Shown here: piece by piece, positions 17,041 through 24,699 of the stretch
Position numbering within the stretch: the stretch's first letter is position 1
Layout of the letters: each line of letters opens with the position of its first letter
Assembly: GCA_023410025.1 (NCBI GenBank)
Contig: JAEYQM010000079.1
Coordinates: 1-29,253, forward strand
Direction: 5' to 3'
Source: Bacillota bacterium
GTDB taxonomy: Bacteria > Bacillota_I > Bacilli_A > ML615J-28 > CAG-698
DNA: 29,253 bases
Notes under the pieces: model-generated
What the model saw: the letters and a program-made list of their open reading frames with translations, nothing else
Database searches by the model: none
Told to the model about the DNA's origin: nothing
Made by a program: the position numbers and the translations under genes

Positions 17041-17073
17041 ATTATACCATAAATGAAAATTTTATGGTATAAT
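17041..17073. promoter_or_regulatory. Symmetric divergent promoter
   Basis: A 13-bp perfect inverted repeat (17041-17053 and 17061-17073, 7-base centre) in which each arm is an extended -10, ATGGTATAAT, pointing outward. The right arm drives the phosphatase gene at 17097 and the left arm drives pdp. Neither has a good -35. The symmetry could also serve as an operator, or form a hairpin. Confidence 0.72.
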
Positions 17074-17096
17074 ATTTTTTAAAAGAGGTAAATAAT

Positions 17097-17678
17097 ATGA
17101 AAACTACAATTTGTTTTGTAAGACATGGTCAAACAGAATGGAATAAACAAACAAGAATTCAAGGACGAATTGATAATCCCCTAAATGATACTGGAAGAAA
17201 ACAAGCATTAGACTTAGGTAATTATTTAAATGAACATAATAATGATTGGGACTTAATTATTGCCAGTCCTTTAATTCGTGCATATGAAACAGCCCAAATT
17301 ATTCAAAAATCATTGGGTAGTAATATTCCTCTAGTAGTCGATAAAGAACTAGTGGAGAGGGAATTTGGGGATTGTGAAGGAGCATTAATAACTAAAGAGT
17401 TATTTGTTGATATATGTAATGATAATATCAAAAATTTAGAAAAATCTTATGATCTTCAAAATCGTGTATATAATGCAACTGTTAGAATTGCAAAGACATA
17501 TTTAGGGAAGAAAATATTAATTGTTGCTCATTCACATGTAATTAAAGGCTTACTTACTAAACTTGATAAGAAATATACATTTAATGACGCAATGTATAAT
17601 AGTGCGTTAAACTTCTTTACTTATGAAAATGAAGAAATAACAATAGATGGAATTAATATTTCTACACATCTAAACTAA
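17097..17678 (+). CDS. Histidine phosphatase (phosphoglycerate mutase-like)
   Basis: Branch 1 histidine phosphatase, 193 residues. The phospho-acceptor RHG is at 9-11 within FVRHGQTEWN, followed by RIDNPLNDTGRKQA. The proton donor Glu is near 88 (VEREFGDCEG) and the second His at 145 (VAHSHVI). This set fits small GpmB/CobC-like phosphatases better than the glycolytic mutase, which is longer. The substrate may be a phosphosugar or nucleotide; it cannot be read here. AGAGG lies before the ATG. It has its own promoter arm and a long bidirectional terminator. Confidence 0.9.
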   Translation: MKTTICFVRHGQTEWNKQTRIQGRIDNPLNDTGRKQALDLGNYLNEHNNDWDLIIASPLIRAYETAQIIQKSLGSNIPLVVDKELVEREFGDCEGALITKELFVDICNDNIKNLEKSYDLQNRVYNATVRIAKTYLGKKILIVAHSHVIKGLLTKLDKKYTFNDAMYNSALNFFTYENEEITIDGINISTHLN

Positions 17679-17719
17679 AAAATACTTATTATACCATTTA
17701 TGGTATGATAAGTATTTTT
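17678..17719. terminator. Long bidirectional terminator
   Basis: A 20-bp inverted repeat (17678-17697 with 17700-17719, one G-T pair) between two convergent genes, with A-run left and T-run right. It contains another ATGGTATAAT on the minus strand (17688-17697). Confidence 0.85.
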
Positions 17720-17722
17720 CTT

Positions 17723-18577
17723 TTATTTATTATCTTTTAATGCAAGAAAATCAAGTTCTTCTCTTCTTTCTTCAAGTCGAGAAGTCATCATATTATGAAT
17801 CATATCACCAATTTGATTTGTATTCATCTCTTTAATAACATCATATTCTATTACACCCACTACTTCAACTAATACCTTAGTTCTTCTAAATGGAAATCTT
17901 AATTTAATACGGTATGTATTATCCATAATAGTAACAACAATTGGACATTTTGCTTTTAAAGCAATTTTGAATACTCCATTACGGAATTTATTCATATTTG
18001 GTCCTTTACTCCTTGTTCCTTCAGGATATACAAATATTGATTGGTCACCAGTAACAATTCTATTGGCAGCGGTATTTATAATCTCAACAGCTTTCCGATC
18101 ATTATTACGATCAAGTGGTAAAAATCCACTCCCGTATAACCATCTTCCTAGTACCGGTACTTTCATGATTGCATCTTTCATAATAAAAGCTACGTCTTTT
18201 TTTCTAAAAACCCAAACATTAGCAAATGGGTCAATATTTGATTGATGATTACCAATAAATAAACAATTTCTGTTTTCAGGAAGTTTTTCAAATCCCTTCT
18301 TAACAAATTTAATCCTAAATAAACCTGTTAGAAATTCAGCAAACATCTTGGTTACTACTCTACAAAATTTACTTGGTTTATCTAATTTTTTATCAGTTCT
18401 TATAAATATCGTAACAATATATAGTATAAAAATTACAAATAATGCAACAAGTAATATCATTGCGATAATTACAATGGGGATACTCCAATAAATAATTCCA
18501 TTATTTAAATATTGAGTGTAATATATAAAGAACCCACTAGCAATAATACCTAATAATATTAATAGTAAAAATAACAT
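17723..18577 (-). CDS. plsC: 1-acyl-glycerol-3-phosphate acyltransferase
   Basis: PlsC-family acyltransferase, 284 residues, which makes phosphatidic acid from lysophosphatidic acid at the membrane. Two hydrophobic segments (about 3-20 and 30-59) anchor it. The catalytic HX4D is His111-Asp116 (NHQSNID), block II is FLPLDR (152-157), and block III is PEGTRSKG (185-192). The N-terminal anchor is longer than in the shortest PlsC proteins. It starts one base after the dfrA stop and is the last gene of the thyA-dfrA-plsC operon. Confidence 0.92.
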   Translation of the reverse strand: MLFLLLILLGIIASGFFIYYTQYLNNGIIYWSIPIVIIAMILLVALFVIFILYIVTIFIRTDKKLDKPSKFCRVVTKMFAEFLTGLFRIKFVKKGFEKLPENRNCLFIGNHQSNIDPFANVWVFRKKDVAFIMKDAIMKVPVLGRWLYGSGFLPLDRNNDRKAVEIINTAANRIVTGDQSIFVYPEGTRSKGPNMNKFRNGVFKIALKAKCPIVVTIMDNTYRIKLRFPFRRTKVLVEVVGVIEYDVIKEMNTNQIGDMIHNMMTSRLEERREELDFLALKDNK

Positions 18578-18578
18578 T

Positions 18579-19049
18579 TTATCTTAACCTTTCATAGACA
18601 GCAAAGGTTAAATCTCCTTCACTTATCTTACTAACTAAATTTAGCTTAGAATAGTCAATTGATAGACTAGTGTCGCCATCATAATCCTTATCAATATGAG
18701 TAATATAAAATCGATCTACATAATGCATACTTTCATCAAATATTTGTTTTCCACCAATAATAAAAATATCCTCATCTTTATTATTATCTAAAAACTTATT
18801 TAAATCATTAATAATAATAGCTCCATCAAATTTATATCCACTATCCCTAGTAAGTACAACATTTACACGATTAGGCAGTGGTTTATTATTCCTATTAATT
18901 ATTGATTCAAAAGTCTTCCTTCCCATAACAACAGTTTTTCCTGTTGTTATTTTTTTAAAATACTTTAAATCTTCAGGATAATACCAAGGTAGTGAGTTGT
19001 TTTTGCCAATAATATTATTCTTACTTATTGCAACAATTAGATTAATCAT
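18579..19049 (-). CDS. dfrA: Dihydrofolate reductase
   Basis: Dihydrofolate reductase, 156 residues, which reduces dihydrofolate to tetrahydrofolate with NADPH. IVAISKNNIIGKNNSLPW is the conserved start with the Met20-type loop, YPEDLKYFKK carries the active-site Asp/Glu region, TVVMGRKTFESI binds NADPH, and IFIIGGKQIF is the second nucleotide segment. It renews the folate consumed by ThyA, whose gene overlaps it by four bases (ATGA). The chromosomal operon position makes a housekeeping enzyme more likely than a mobile trimethoprim-resistance form. Confidence 0.95.
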   Translation of the reverse strand: MINLIVAISKNNIIGKNNSLPWYYPEDLKYFKKITTGKTVVMGRKTFESIINRNNKPLPNRVNVVLTRDSGYKFDGAIIINDLNKFLDNNKDEDIFIIGGKQIFDESMHYVDRFYITHIDKDYDGDTSLSIDYSKLNLVSKISEGDLTFAVYERLR

Positions 19050-19927
19050 ACAGCAACCGTACCCTTTATACCTTTATAAGGATCATAGTCAACTAGTTCA
19101 AAGTCTTCATATTTAAAATCTAAAATATTCTTTACTTCTTTATTAATAATTAACTTAGGTAGAGGTCTTGGCGTTCTAGTAAGTTGTTTATTAACTTGTT
19201 CTAATAAGTTTAAGTAAATATGAGCATCTCCTACTGTATGGATAAATTCACCAAGTTCTAAATCACAAACTTGAGCAACCATCATAGTAAGTAGGGCATA
19301 TGATGCAATATTAAATGGAACCCCTAAAAAGGCATCAGCACTTCTTTGATATAATTGACATGATAATTTATTATCACTAACGTAGAATTGAAACATTGTA
19401 TGACATGGAGGTAAAGCCATTTTATCAATTAATGAGGCATTCCAACTATTAACAATTAATCTTCGTGAATCTGGGTTTTTCTTAATCTCATCAATTATCC
19501 AAAGTAATTGATCTACTACTACTCCATCTGGTCCTTCAAACTTACGCCATTGATGACCATATATTGGTCCCAAATCACCATATTTATTGGCAAACTCTTC
19601 ATCATTTTTAATCTTCTCAACAAATTCATCGATTGTTTCATTTTGATAATCATTTGACTTCTTATACTTTTCATAAGGCCATTCATTCCAAATTCTAACA
19701 TCGTTTAATACTAAATAACGAATATTAGTATCACCTTGGATAAACCATAATAACTCATGAATAATTGATTTTAAGTGTACACGCTTAGTTGTTAATAAGG
19801 GAAAACCTTCGTTTAAATCAAATCGCATTTGGTAACCAAATGTTGAAATGGTGCCTGTATTTGTTCTGTCATTTTTCTTAATCCCATTATCGAGAATGTG
19901 TTTTAAAAAGTTTAAATATTGCTTCAT
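19046..19927 (-). CDS. thyA: Thymidylate synthase
   Basis: Folate-dependent thymidylate synthase, 293 residues, which methylates dUMP to dTMP. Catalytic Cys175 lies in PPCHTMFQFY; QRSADAFLGVPFNIASYALL and GDAHIYLNLLEQ follow. It is about 30 residues longer than E. coli ThyA, because of an insertion near 85-117, shorter than that in Lactobacillus. The TGA stop overlaps the dfrA ATG, and the end KGTVAV matches the family end, so TGA is a true stop here. AGAGG precedes the ATG. It is the first gene of the thyA-dfrA-plsC operon. Confidence 0.96.
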   Translation of the reverse strand: MKQYLNFLKHILDNGIKKNDRTNTGTISTFGYQMRFDLNEGFPLLTTKRVHLKSIIHELLWFIQGDTNIRYLVLNDVRIWNEWPYEKYKKSNDYQNETIDEFVEKIKNDEEFANKYGDLGPIYGHQWRKFEGPDGVVVDQLLWIIDEIKKNPDSRRLIVNSWNASLIDKMALPPCHTMFQFYVSDNKLSCQLYQRSADAFLGVPFNIASYALLTMMVAQVCDLELGEFIHTVGDAHIYLNLLEQVNKQLTRTPRPLPKLIINKEVKNILDFKYEDFELVDYDPYKGIKGTVAV

Positions 19928-19947
19928 AGTCCACCTCTTTTTCCTGT

Positions 19948-19957
19948 ATTATACCAT
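19948..19957 (-). promoter_or_regulatory. Extended -10 promoter of thyA
   Basis: Minus-strand ATGGTATAAT, TATAAT at 19948-19953 with TG upstream. No good -35 is seen at the usual distance. Confidence 0.68.
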
Positions 19958-19983
19958 AAAACGTGTTATTTCGGTAGATAAAA

Positions 19984-20014
19984 AATAAAAAAAACTTGAG
20001 AATTTTTCTCAAGT
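19984..20014 (-). terminator. Terminator of the ATPase-TOPRIM module
   Basis: ACTTGAGAA (19994-20002), TTT, TTCTCAAGT (20006-20014), with a U-run on the minus strand. Identical in stem and loop to the hairpin at 22142-22162. The bases 20015-20089 between it and the TOPRIM-like gene are AT-rich and hold nothing recognised. Confidence 0.85.
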
Positions 20015-20089
20015 AGAATTCAATAGTCTTTAGATTTAGATAAATATAAAACCAATTTATACAATACTATATTTTTTTGAACATATAAT

Positions 20090-20905
20090 TCAATTTAAGT
20101 TTTCATTGCTTTCAGCAAAATCAAAATTCATTTTTTCATAATATTCTTTGCCATAATAAGATACAAAAAGAAATAAAGCGCAACATAAAATTCCTAGGGA
20201 TCCTGAGTCTTCAATTTTTGCAAATTGATTTACAACTATACTTCTACCTACTATTAATTCCATGAAAGTATTATAATCTGGTTTATTATAATCAAAATTA
20301 CATAAATAGTTAGCTTTGCATATATTTTGGAATACTAATTTTTCAAACACTTGTTTATTATATTTTCTAATGTCATTACCATCTGATCTTAATGAACATA
20401 TGTGTTTATATTTCATGCATGCATCAACATCAATAAGTGCATCCTTATATATCAAATTGGGGATAGGAAATTTAAAGTCCTTAAGTGATTCAATCATTGG
20501 ATAGTTAATAAGTAACAGGCCATTTTCAGTTTCATCGTTAAAGTAATTCAACATTTCCAGTAGTAATCCCTTTTTTTGAAGCAAATTAAATAATTTATCT
20601 TGAATTTCAAAGTCAAAGACTAAATAAATATATGGAAATTTTTGATCTAGTATTTTTAATTCTTCATTTCTTCTATCATCTTTTAAAATTGATTTTAAAA
20701 CATCTATCGTTGATGTAGAGTCATCATCAAAATCAATATTATATGACTTTATTTTATTATACAATGCATAGATATTTGTATTTAAATTTATTATTTTTAA
20801 ATTAAAATCTCTTCTACCTATAATATCAACAAATTTATTAAAAATCCTGGGTTCAGTTCTTTCCCCCTCCACAATTAATAAAATATTATTCTGTGAATGC
20901 ACCAT
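20090..20905 (-). CDS. TOPRIM/RloB-like protein of a two-gene defence-type module
   Basis: 271 residues. The start IVEGERTEP (11-19) is the acidic EGxxTE motif of RloB- and TOPRIM-like proteins. A second acidic site follows a hydrophobic strand at 98-100 (VFDFE), where TOPRIM nucleases have DxD. A third mark, NYPMIESLKDF near 134-144, resembles the conserved NPxxE segment of RloB-like proteins. These sites suggest a metal-dependent nuclease or nucleotidyl-transfer fold; activity is not shown. Its ATG lies inside the last 20 bases of the ATPase gene, so the two act together. The pair resembles RloA/RloB and the Abi-type ATPase plus RloB sets. It ends in TGA. Confidence 0.75.
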   Translation of the reverse strand: MVHSQNNILLIVEGERTEPRIFNKFVDIIGRRDFNLKIINLNTNIYALYNKIKSYNIDFDDDSTSTIDVLKSILKDDRRNEELKILDQKFPYIYLVFDFEIQDKLFNLLQKKGLLLEMLNYFNDETENGLLLINYPMIESLKDFKFPIPNLIYKDALIDVDACMKYKHICSLRSDGNDIRKYNKQVFEKLVFQNICKANYLCNFDYNKPDYNTFMELIVGRSIVVNQFAKIEDSGSLGILCCALFLFVSYYGKEYYEKMNFDFAESNENLN

Positions 20906-22001
20906 TTCTATACATCTTCTCCAAATTATGTGCTTCTCTTATTTCTTTATCAGTACAATCTGATAGTGAGTTAATTTTTCCATTTGATAATACAAAACAA
21001 CAATCTGGTCTTGTTAATGAATTTTTCATTAAATATGTATTATGCGAAGTAACAATTGTTTGAATATTGTTATTATCGTTTATTGCTTTTATAATTAATT
21101 CAGACATTTCAAAATGATAAAACGCATCAAATTCATCCAAAAATAAAAATGAAACCTTATCAAAAAATAATGACCAACAATAAAAAAGCTTTATTGATTT
21201 AGTTCCACTAGAAGAAATGGCGTCGAATAGTGCATATCCATTTTTAAACTTAGCAACTATTACATTATCATTATTAATTTCCCTAGCCTCTAAATTATAA
21301 TTCAAATCAAATTTTTTAAGAAAATCTTCAAAATCCTTAACCTTATTATTTTTAATAATTTGATGATCTAAATATCCAGTTTCATTGTAAAAACCTATAT
21401 ATTTATTTCTATCATCTAGACATCTAAACCATAGCATGCCTTCAGCAAATTGAACAATTTTTGTAATAGGAGAATTAGAATTAGTTGGAGTATTCTTATA
21501 AATATATTTTAATATCGATAGTTTATTATCTGGTAAATCAACATTTAGATTTTCAGCACCAATTACGTCTATAAAATTTTTATCTTTAGTGTAATAATTG
21601 TATAATATTATTTTCTTCTCGTTTATATGAACAATTTCATATACTAATTCAAATAAACTTGTTTTTGCATATTCGTAGACGATTTTTTCACCTTCAAAAT
21701 CGAACTCATATTTAAATTTAGAAAATGAATCAATGCTATCTAAATTTCTGTATATTGATTTAAAATCATCAGGTTTTCTTTTATCCGTCAAGTGTGAAGT
21801 AATATCATATAGAGCTAATCCTAGATTTGTTTTTCCTGTTCCATTTTTACCATAAATAATTCCTTTATTTACATTTCCATTCTTGATTAAATCTTTATTA
21901 AATTCATAATCTCTTGTTTTACTTAAATCTAAAACAATCTCATCTTTAAATCCTTTATAATTACTTACAGTAAATTTAGAAATCATAATATAATCACCCA
22001 T
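20886..22001 (-). CDS. AAA15/OLD-like ATPase of the same module
   Basis: SMC/ABC-type ATPase, 371 residues. Walker A GKNGTGKT is at 51-58, a signature-like SSSGTKS at 263-269, Walker B FLFLDEFD at 285-292 with Glu290, and the H-loop TSHN at 318-321. The C-terminus (EAHNLEKMYRNGAF) is typical of AAA15/AAA21 defence ATPases of the RloA kind. Such ATPases couple sensing to a partner nuclease in Abi, Gabija-like and RloAB systems. Start: ATG 22001 has AAAGGTGG ten bases upstream; ATG 21986 (MISKFTVSNYKGF), the more usual family start, is possible. It is followed by the overlapping TOPRIM-like gene. Confidence 0.85.
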   Translation of the reverse strand: MGDYIMISKFTVSNYKGFKDEIVLDLSKTRDYEFNKDLIKNGNVNKGIIYGKNGTGKTNLGLALYDITSHLTDKRKPDDFKSIYRNLDSIDSFSKFKYEFDFEGEKIVYEYAKTSLFELVYEIVHINEKKIILYNYYTKDKNFIDVIGAENLNVDLPDNKLSILKYIYKNTPTNSNSPITKIVQFAEGMLWFRCLDDRNKYIGFYNETGYLDHQIIKNNKVKDFEDFLKKFDLNYNLEAREINNDNVIVAKFKNGYALFDAISSSGTKSIKLFYCWSLFFDKVSFLFLDEFDAFYHFEMSELIIKAINDNNNIQTIVTSHNTYLMKNSLTRPDCCFVLSNGKINSLSDCTDKEIREAHNLEKMYRNGAFTE

Positions 22002-22040
22002 ATATATAATACCACCTTTTAAATTTTATTTCAAGATTAA

Positions 22041-22073
22041 CCGTAATTTTTTTACGGCAAATTAATTATTTGC
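22041..22073. repeat. Two abutting 17-bp inverted repeats
   Basis: CCGTAA-N5-TTACGG (22041-22057) and GCAAAT-N5-ATTTGC (22057-22073) share one G and lie upstream of the ATPase gene. They could be operators or two tandem leader hairpins. The rest of 22002-22141 is AT-rich; a TATAAT on the minus strand at 22119-22124 could be the module promoter. Confidence 0.6.
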
Positions 22074-22130
22074 ATTTTTTTCTTTATAATACATTAAATT
22101 TTATTATTTTAAAAATAAATTATACTTATA

Positions 22131-22162
22131 AAAAATTAAAAACTTGAGAATTTTTCTCAAGT
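22131..22162 (-). terminator. Terminator of the small 22157 gene
   Basis: ACTTGAGAA (22142-22150), TTT, TTCTCAAGT (22154-22162), with a U-rich tail on the minus strand. The gene's TGA stop is inside the stem. Confidence 0.82.
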
Positions 22163-22363
22163 TGATTTATTACTATTATTTTGTTTTGCCTTGTCGCTAT
22201 CGCTTTTTTTTCGAAAACCGTTATGAGTTTCATAACTTTCCTTAAAGATTTCCTCAGCAAATTCTACATCATTATCAAAAATACCTGTATTTACTTTCTT
22301 TAAATCACTATTATATTTTGGGTTATTTCCAAAATTATTAAAAACAGAATTGTTTTTCTTCAT
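22157..22363 (-). CDS. Small hydrophilic protein, 68 aa
   Basis: Not recognised. It is a short, Asn-, Lys- and Ser-rich protein with no membrane segment. The middle, FDNDVEFAEEIFKESY, could form one amphipathic helix; both ends look disordered. ATG 22363 (MKKNNSVFNNFG) is chosen, since GGAGG lies five bases ahead of it; a frame four codons longer begins upstream of that site. A TATAAT at 22381-22386 on the minus strand may start its own transcript, although it also lies downstream of trmL. The TGA stop is in the terminator stem. The clean ribosome site and terminator support a real gene. Confidence 0.6.
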   Translation of the reverse strand: MKKNNSVFNNFGNNPKYNSDLKKVNTGIFDNDVEFAEEIFKESYETHNGFRKKSDSDKAKQNNSNKST

Positions 22364-22417
22364 ATTTTCCTCCATTCTCGATTATAGTTTAACCAAGTTT
22401 GGAAGATATATAAGTGT

Positions 22418-22936
22418 TTATTTTAAAAGAAAATCTTTACCTTTTAAGTTTTCCGGTTCAACATAACTCATATCAGGAAAACCTTGTTGACGTAAAGATT
22501 CATACATCATAATTGCAGCAACATTGCTTAAATTGAGCGATCTTATTTTATCAGTCATAGGAAGTCTAATACATTTATCTAAATTATTTTGTAAGATTTC
22601 TTTAGGAATTCCTGAAGATTCTTTTCCTAAAATAAAATAATAATCTTTGTCCGGATCAACTGTATTTACATCATAGATAGTTTTTAGACCATAGCGAGTT
22701 AAAAAATAAAACTCACCTTTATTTTGTTCTAAAAACTCATTAAAATTCTTGTATAATTTATAATCTGTGTAGTGAACATAATTTGCACCACTTCTTTTTA
22801 TTTGTTTTTCATTTATTTCAAACCCTAATGGTTCAATTAAGTGTAAACGTGTATTGGTTGCTACACATGTACGCATAATATTACCAGTATTTTGTGGGAT
22901 TTCCGGTTCAAATAAAACAATATTAATTGTTCCCAT
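22418..22936 (-). CDS. trmL: tRNA (cytidine/uridine-34 2'-O)-methyltransferase
   Basis: SPOUT-class methyltransferase of the TrmL (YibK) group, 172 residues, which methylates the wobble ribose of certain leucine tRNAs in E. coli. INIVLFEPEIPQNTGNIMRT is the family start. The SAM-binding trefoil knot is seen in ILGKESSGIP and LPMTDKIRSLNLSNVAAIMMYE. Length matches the family. Its ATG overlaps the last base of the MATE gene stop (TAATG), so the two are translated together. Confidence 0.94.
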   Translation of the reverse strand: MGTINIVLFEPEIPQNTGNIMRTCVATNTRLHLIEPLGFEINEKQIKRSGANYVHYTDYKLYKNFNEFLEQNKGEFYFLTRYGLKTIYDVNTVDPDKDYYFILGKESSGIPKEILQNNLDKCIRLPMTDKIRSLNLSNVAAIMMYESLRQQGFPDMSYVEPENLKGKDFLLK

Positions 22937-24312
22937 TATGCCTCCAAATTTTCTATGTATATTTTTTTATCAAATTTAATTGTTTTATAAATTGCAAATC
23001 CTAAAAAGGATGCTCCTAGATTACTTATAATCATAGCATACATTACACCAGTACTATCACTATTATATAGTTTCATAAATATATAAGCAACTGGTATACG
23101 TAAAACCCATAATCTAATTGAAGAAACTAAAAATACAAATTTAGTATTCCCTGTTCCTTGAAATACACCAATAAATACTTGGAATATACCAACAAGTGGA
23201 AGTGAGAAGAACAAAAAGAACATATAAGTTTTTGCAATCTCATAATCAACATCACCAGGACTTGAAAATATTCCAGCAAGTGCACCTCTTAAAAACATTA
23301 ATGAAAATCCACCAATAACCATTATTCCAACTGTCAGAATCATACCACATCGCACTGTATCTTTTGCCCGTTTTGGATTATTAGCCCCAATATTTTGACC
23401 GACAAATGTTGCAATACTTCCACCAACTCCTAAAGCTGGCATTAATACAAATGAATTTATATTATTTCCAATTCCAAATCCTGACATCACTTCATCACCA
23501 TATGATAATATTAATGTGTTAATTAATAAAAATCCAACTGACGTGAATGTTTGAGCAACTGCTGAAGGAATTCCTAATACAAATATTTTCTTAGTCTCTT
23601 CAAAATCTAATTTCAATGATTTTTTGTCAAGGCGGATTGCAGCTTTTTTATCATTAAACAATAAATATAAAAAAACTGGTAAAACGGCAAAGTTTCCAAT
23701 CACAGTACCAAATGCTGCTCCACTTAATCCCATACCCAGTTTATTAACAAATAACCAAGTTAAGATGATATTAATAAAAATTGCAATAATATCAAAGATA
23801 ACTGGGGTTACTGTATCTCCACTAGCCTGTCTACTTGCTAGAAAAGCATAGAACATAAATACTGGTATCATTTCAAAAGATCTAATTCTTACATATTCAA
23901 TGGCAAGTTCAGCTGTTTCACCAGTCGAACCCATCGTAGTTACAATATACGGAGTAAATATATATAATAGTGCATTAAACAATATTCCTATAAATAAATT
24001 CATAGTCAATACTTGTCCAACTACCTTTTTAGCTTTCTCTTTATCGTTTGCACCAAGAGATTGGGCAACGATTGCTGAAGCAGCCACCATCAGTCCTCCT
24101 GCAAGTGATAGGGCAATTGATATGATCGGATTAGTAAATGATATTGCAGCCTTTACCGAACCTCCAAGTGGTGATACGAAGTATAAATCGACAAAACTAT
24201 GGAATGATTTGAGTAAGTTGCTTAGGAAAATTGGTAGAGCTATTATAATAATACTCATGTAGATATTCTTATTTTCTAATATCAAATGTCTCTTTTTCTC
24301 TATATTTATCAT
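22936..24312 (-). CDS. MATE family efflux transporter
   Basis: Cation-coupled multidrug or toxin exporter of the MATE family, 458 residues with about twelve membrane segments in two halves. The first half begins ALPIFLSNLLKSFHSFVDLYFV and contains AIVAQSLGANDKEKAKKVVGQ; the second contains GFGIGNNINSFVLMPALGVGGS and TFVGQNIGANNPKRAKDTVRCG, the matched loop of the other half. Substrate is not predictable. The ATG at 24312 falls on the predicted transcription start and has no ribosome site. A TTG at 24285, after AAAAGAG, is an alternative start that still precedes the first membrane segment. Co-transcribed with trmL. Confidence 0.93.
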   Translation of the reverse strand: MINIEKKRHLILENKNIYMSIIIIALPIFLSNLLKSFHSFVDLYFVSPLGGSVKAAISFTNPIISIALSLAGGLMVAASAIVAQSLGANDKEKAKKVVGQVLTMNLFIGILFNALLYIFTPYIVTTMGSTGETAELAIEYVRIRSFEMIPVFMFYAFLASRQASGDTVTPVIFDIIAIFINIILTWLFVNKLGMGLSGAAFGTVIGNFAVLPVFLYLLFNDKKAAIRLDKKSLKLDFEETKKIFVLGIPSAVAQTFTSVGFLLINTLILSYGDEVMSGFGIGNNINSFVLMPALGVGGSIATFVGQNIGANNPKRAKDTVRCGMILTVGIMVIGGFSLMFLRGALAGIFSSPGDVDYEIAKTYMFFLFFSLPLVGIFQVFIGVFQGTGNTKFVFLVSSIRLWVLRIPVAYIFMKLYNSDSTGVMYAMIISNLGASFLGFAIYKTIKFDKKIYIENLEA

Positions 24313-24319
24313 AATTCAT

Positions 24320-24347
24320 ATTATACACTAATTTTTATTTTTATCAA
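24320..24347 (-). promoter_or_regulatory. Promoter of the MATE-trmL operon
   Basis: Minus-strand TTGATA (24342-24347), 16 bases, TATAAT (24320-24325). The predicted start of transcription is at about 24313. Confidence 0.68.
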
Positions 24348-24350
24348 TAC

Positions 24351-24379
24351 AATTAAAAAACAACCTTATAAGGTTGTTT
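24351..24379 (-). terminator. Terminator of the 24378 gene
   Basis: A perfect palindrome at 24358-24379 (arms AAACAACC/GGTTGTTT), followed on the minus strand by six U residues. It begins in the stop codon of the gene. Confidence 0.83.
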
Positions 24380-24632
24380 AAATTAAATTTGTTCTTCCAA
24401 AAATGAAAGCAACAATAATTAAAATAGCAATAATGAAATAGATTAATCTCAAAGCACTATTAGTCTTTTTAACATATTCCCATGCTGACCATAATACAAC
24501 GATAATTAGTAAGATTTCAGATATTAGTGGTAGAATACTTGGCCCCAAATCCAACATACCCAACAAATAGACAACGGTATTAATAATTAATACCCCAAAA
24601 GCTAACATTCCAATTTGACTTTGTTTTTTCAT
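24378..24632 (-). CDS. Small membrane protein, 84 aa
   Basis: Not recognised. It has three hydrophobic segments (about residues 8-24, 28-45 and 59-80) and a short Lys/Asn loop with YVKKTNSALRL. Start ATG 24632 (MKKQSQIGML) is preferred, because AAAGGAG lies nine bases ahead; the longer frame to 24677 adds residues that begin upstream of that site. It is divergent from the CotF-like pair. Small three-segment proteins of this type are common in Firmicutes and mostly without known function. Confidence 0.68.
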   Translation of the reverse strand: MKKQSQIGMLAFGVLIINTVVYLLGMLDLGPSILPLISEILLIIVVLWSAWEYVKKTNSALRLIYFIIAILIIVAFIFGRTNLI

Positions 24633-24699
24633 ACTTTTTGACTCCTTTTTTTGTATAATATTAACAAATTTAACCATAATAATAACCGGAGGTATTATT

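Noticed and set aside
18579..19049. Acquired trimethoprim-resistance dfr cassette
   Set aside because: It overlaps thyA in a housekeeping operon and has no cassette recombination site or integrase nearby.
20090..22001. Retron or toxin-antitoxin locus
   Set aside because: No reverse transcriptase, msr/msd-type RNA or small toxin-antitoxin pair is seen. The ATPase and TOPRIM-like motifs explain both genes.
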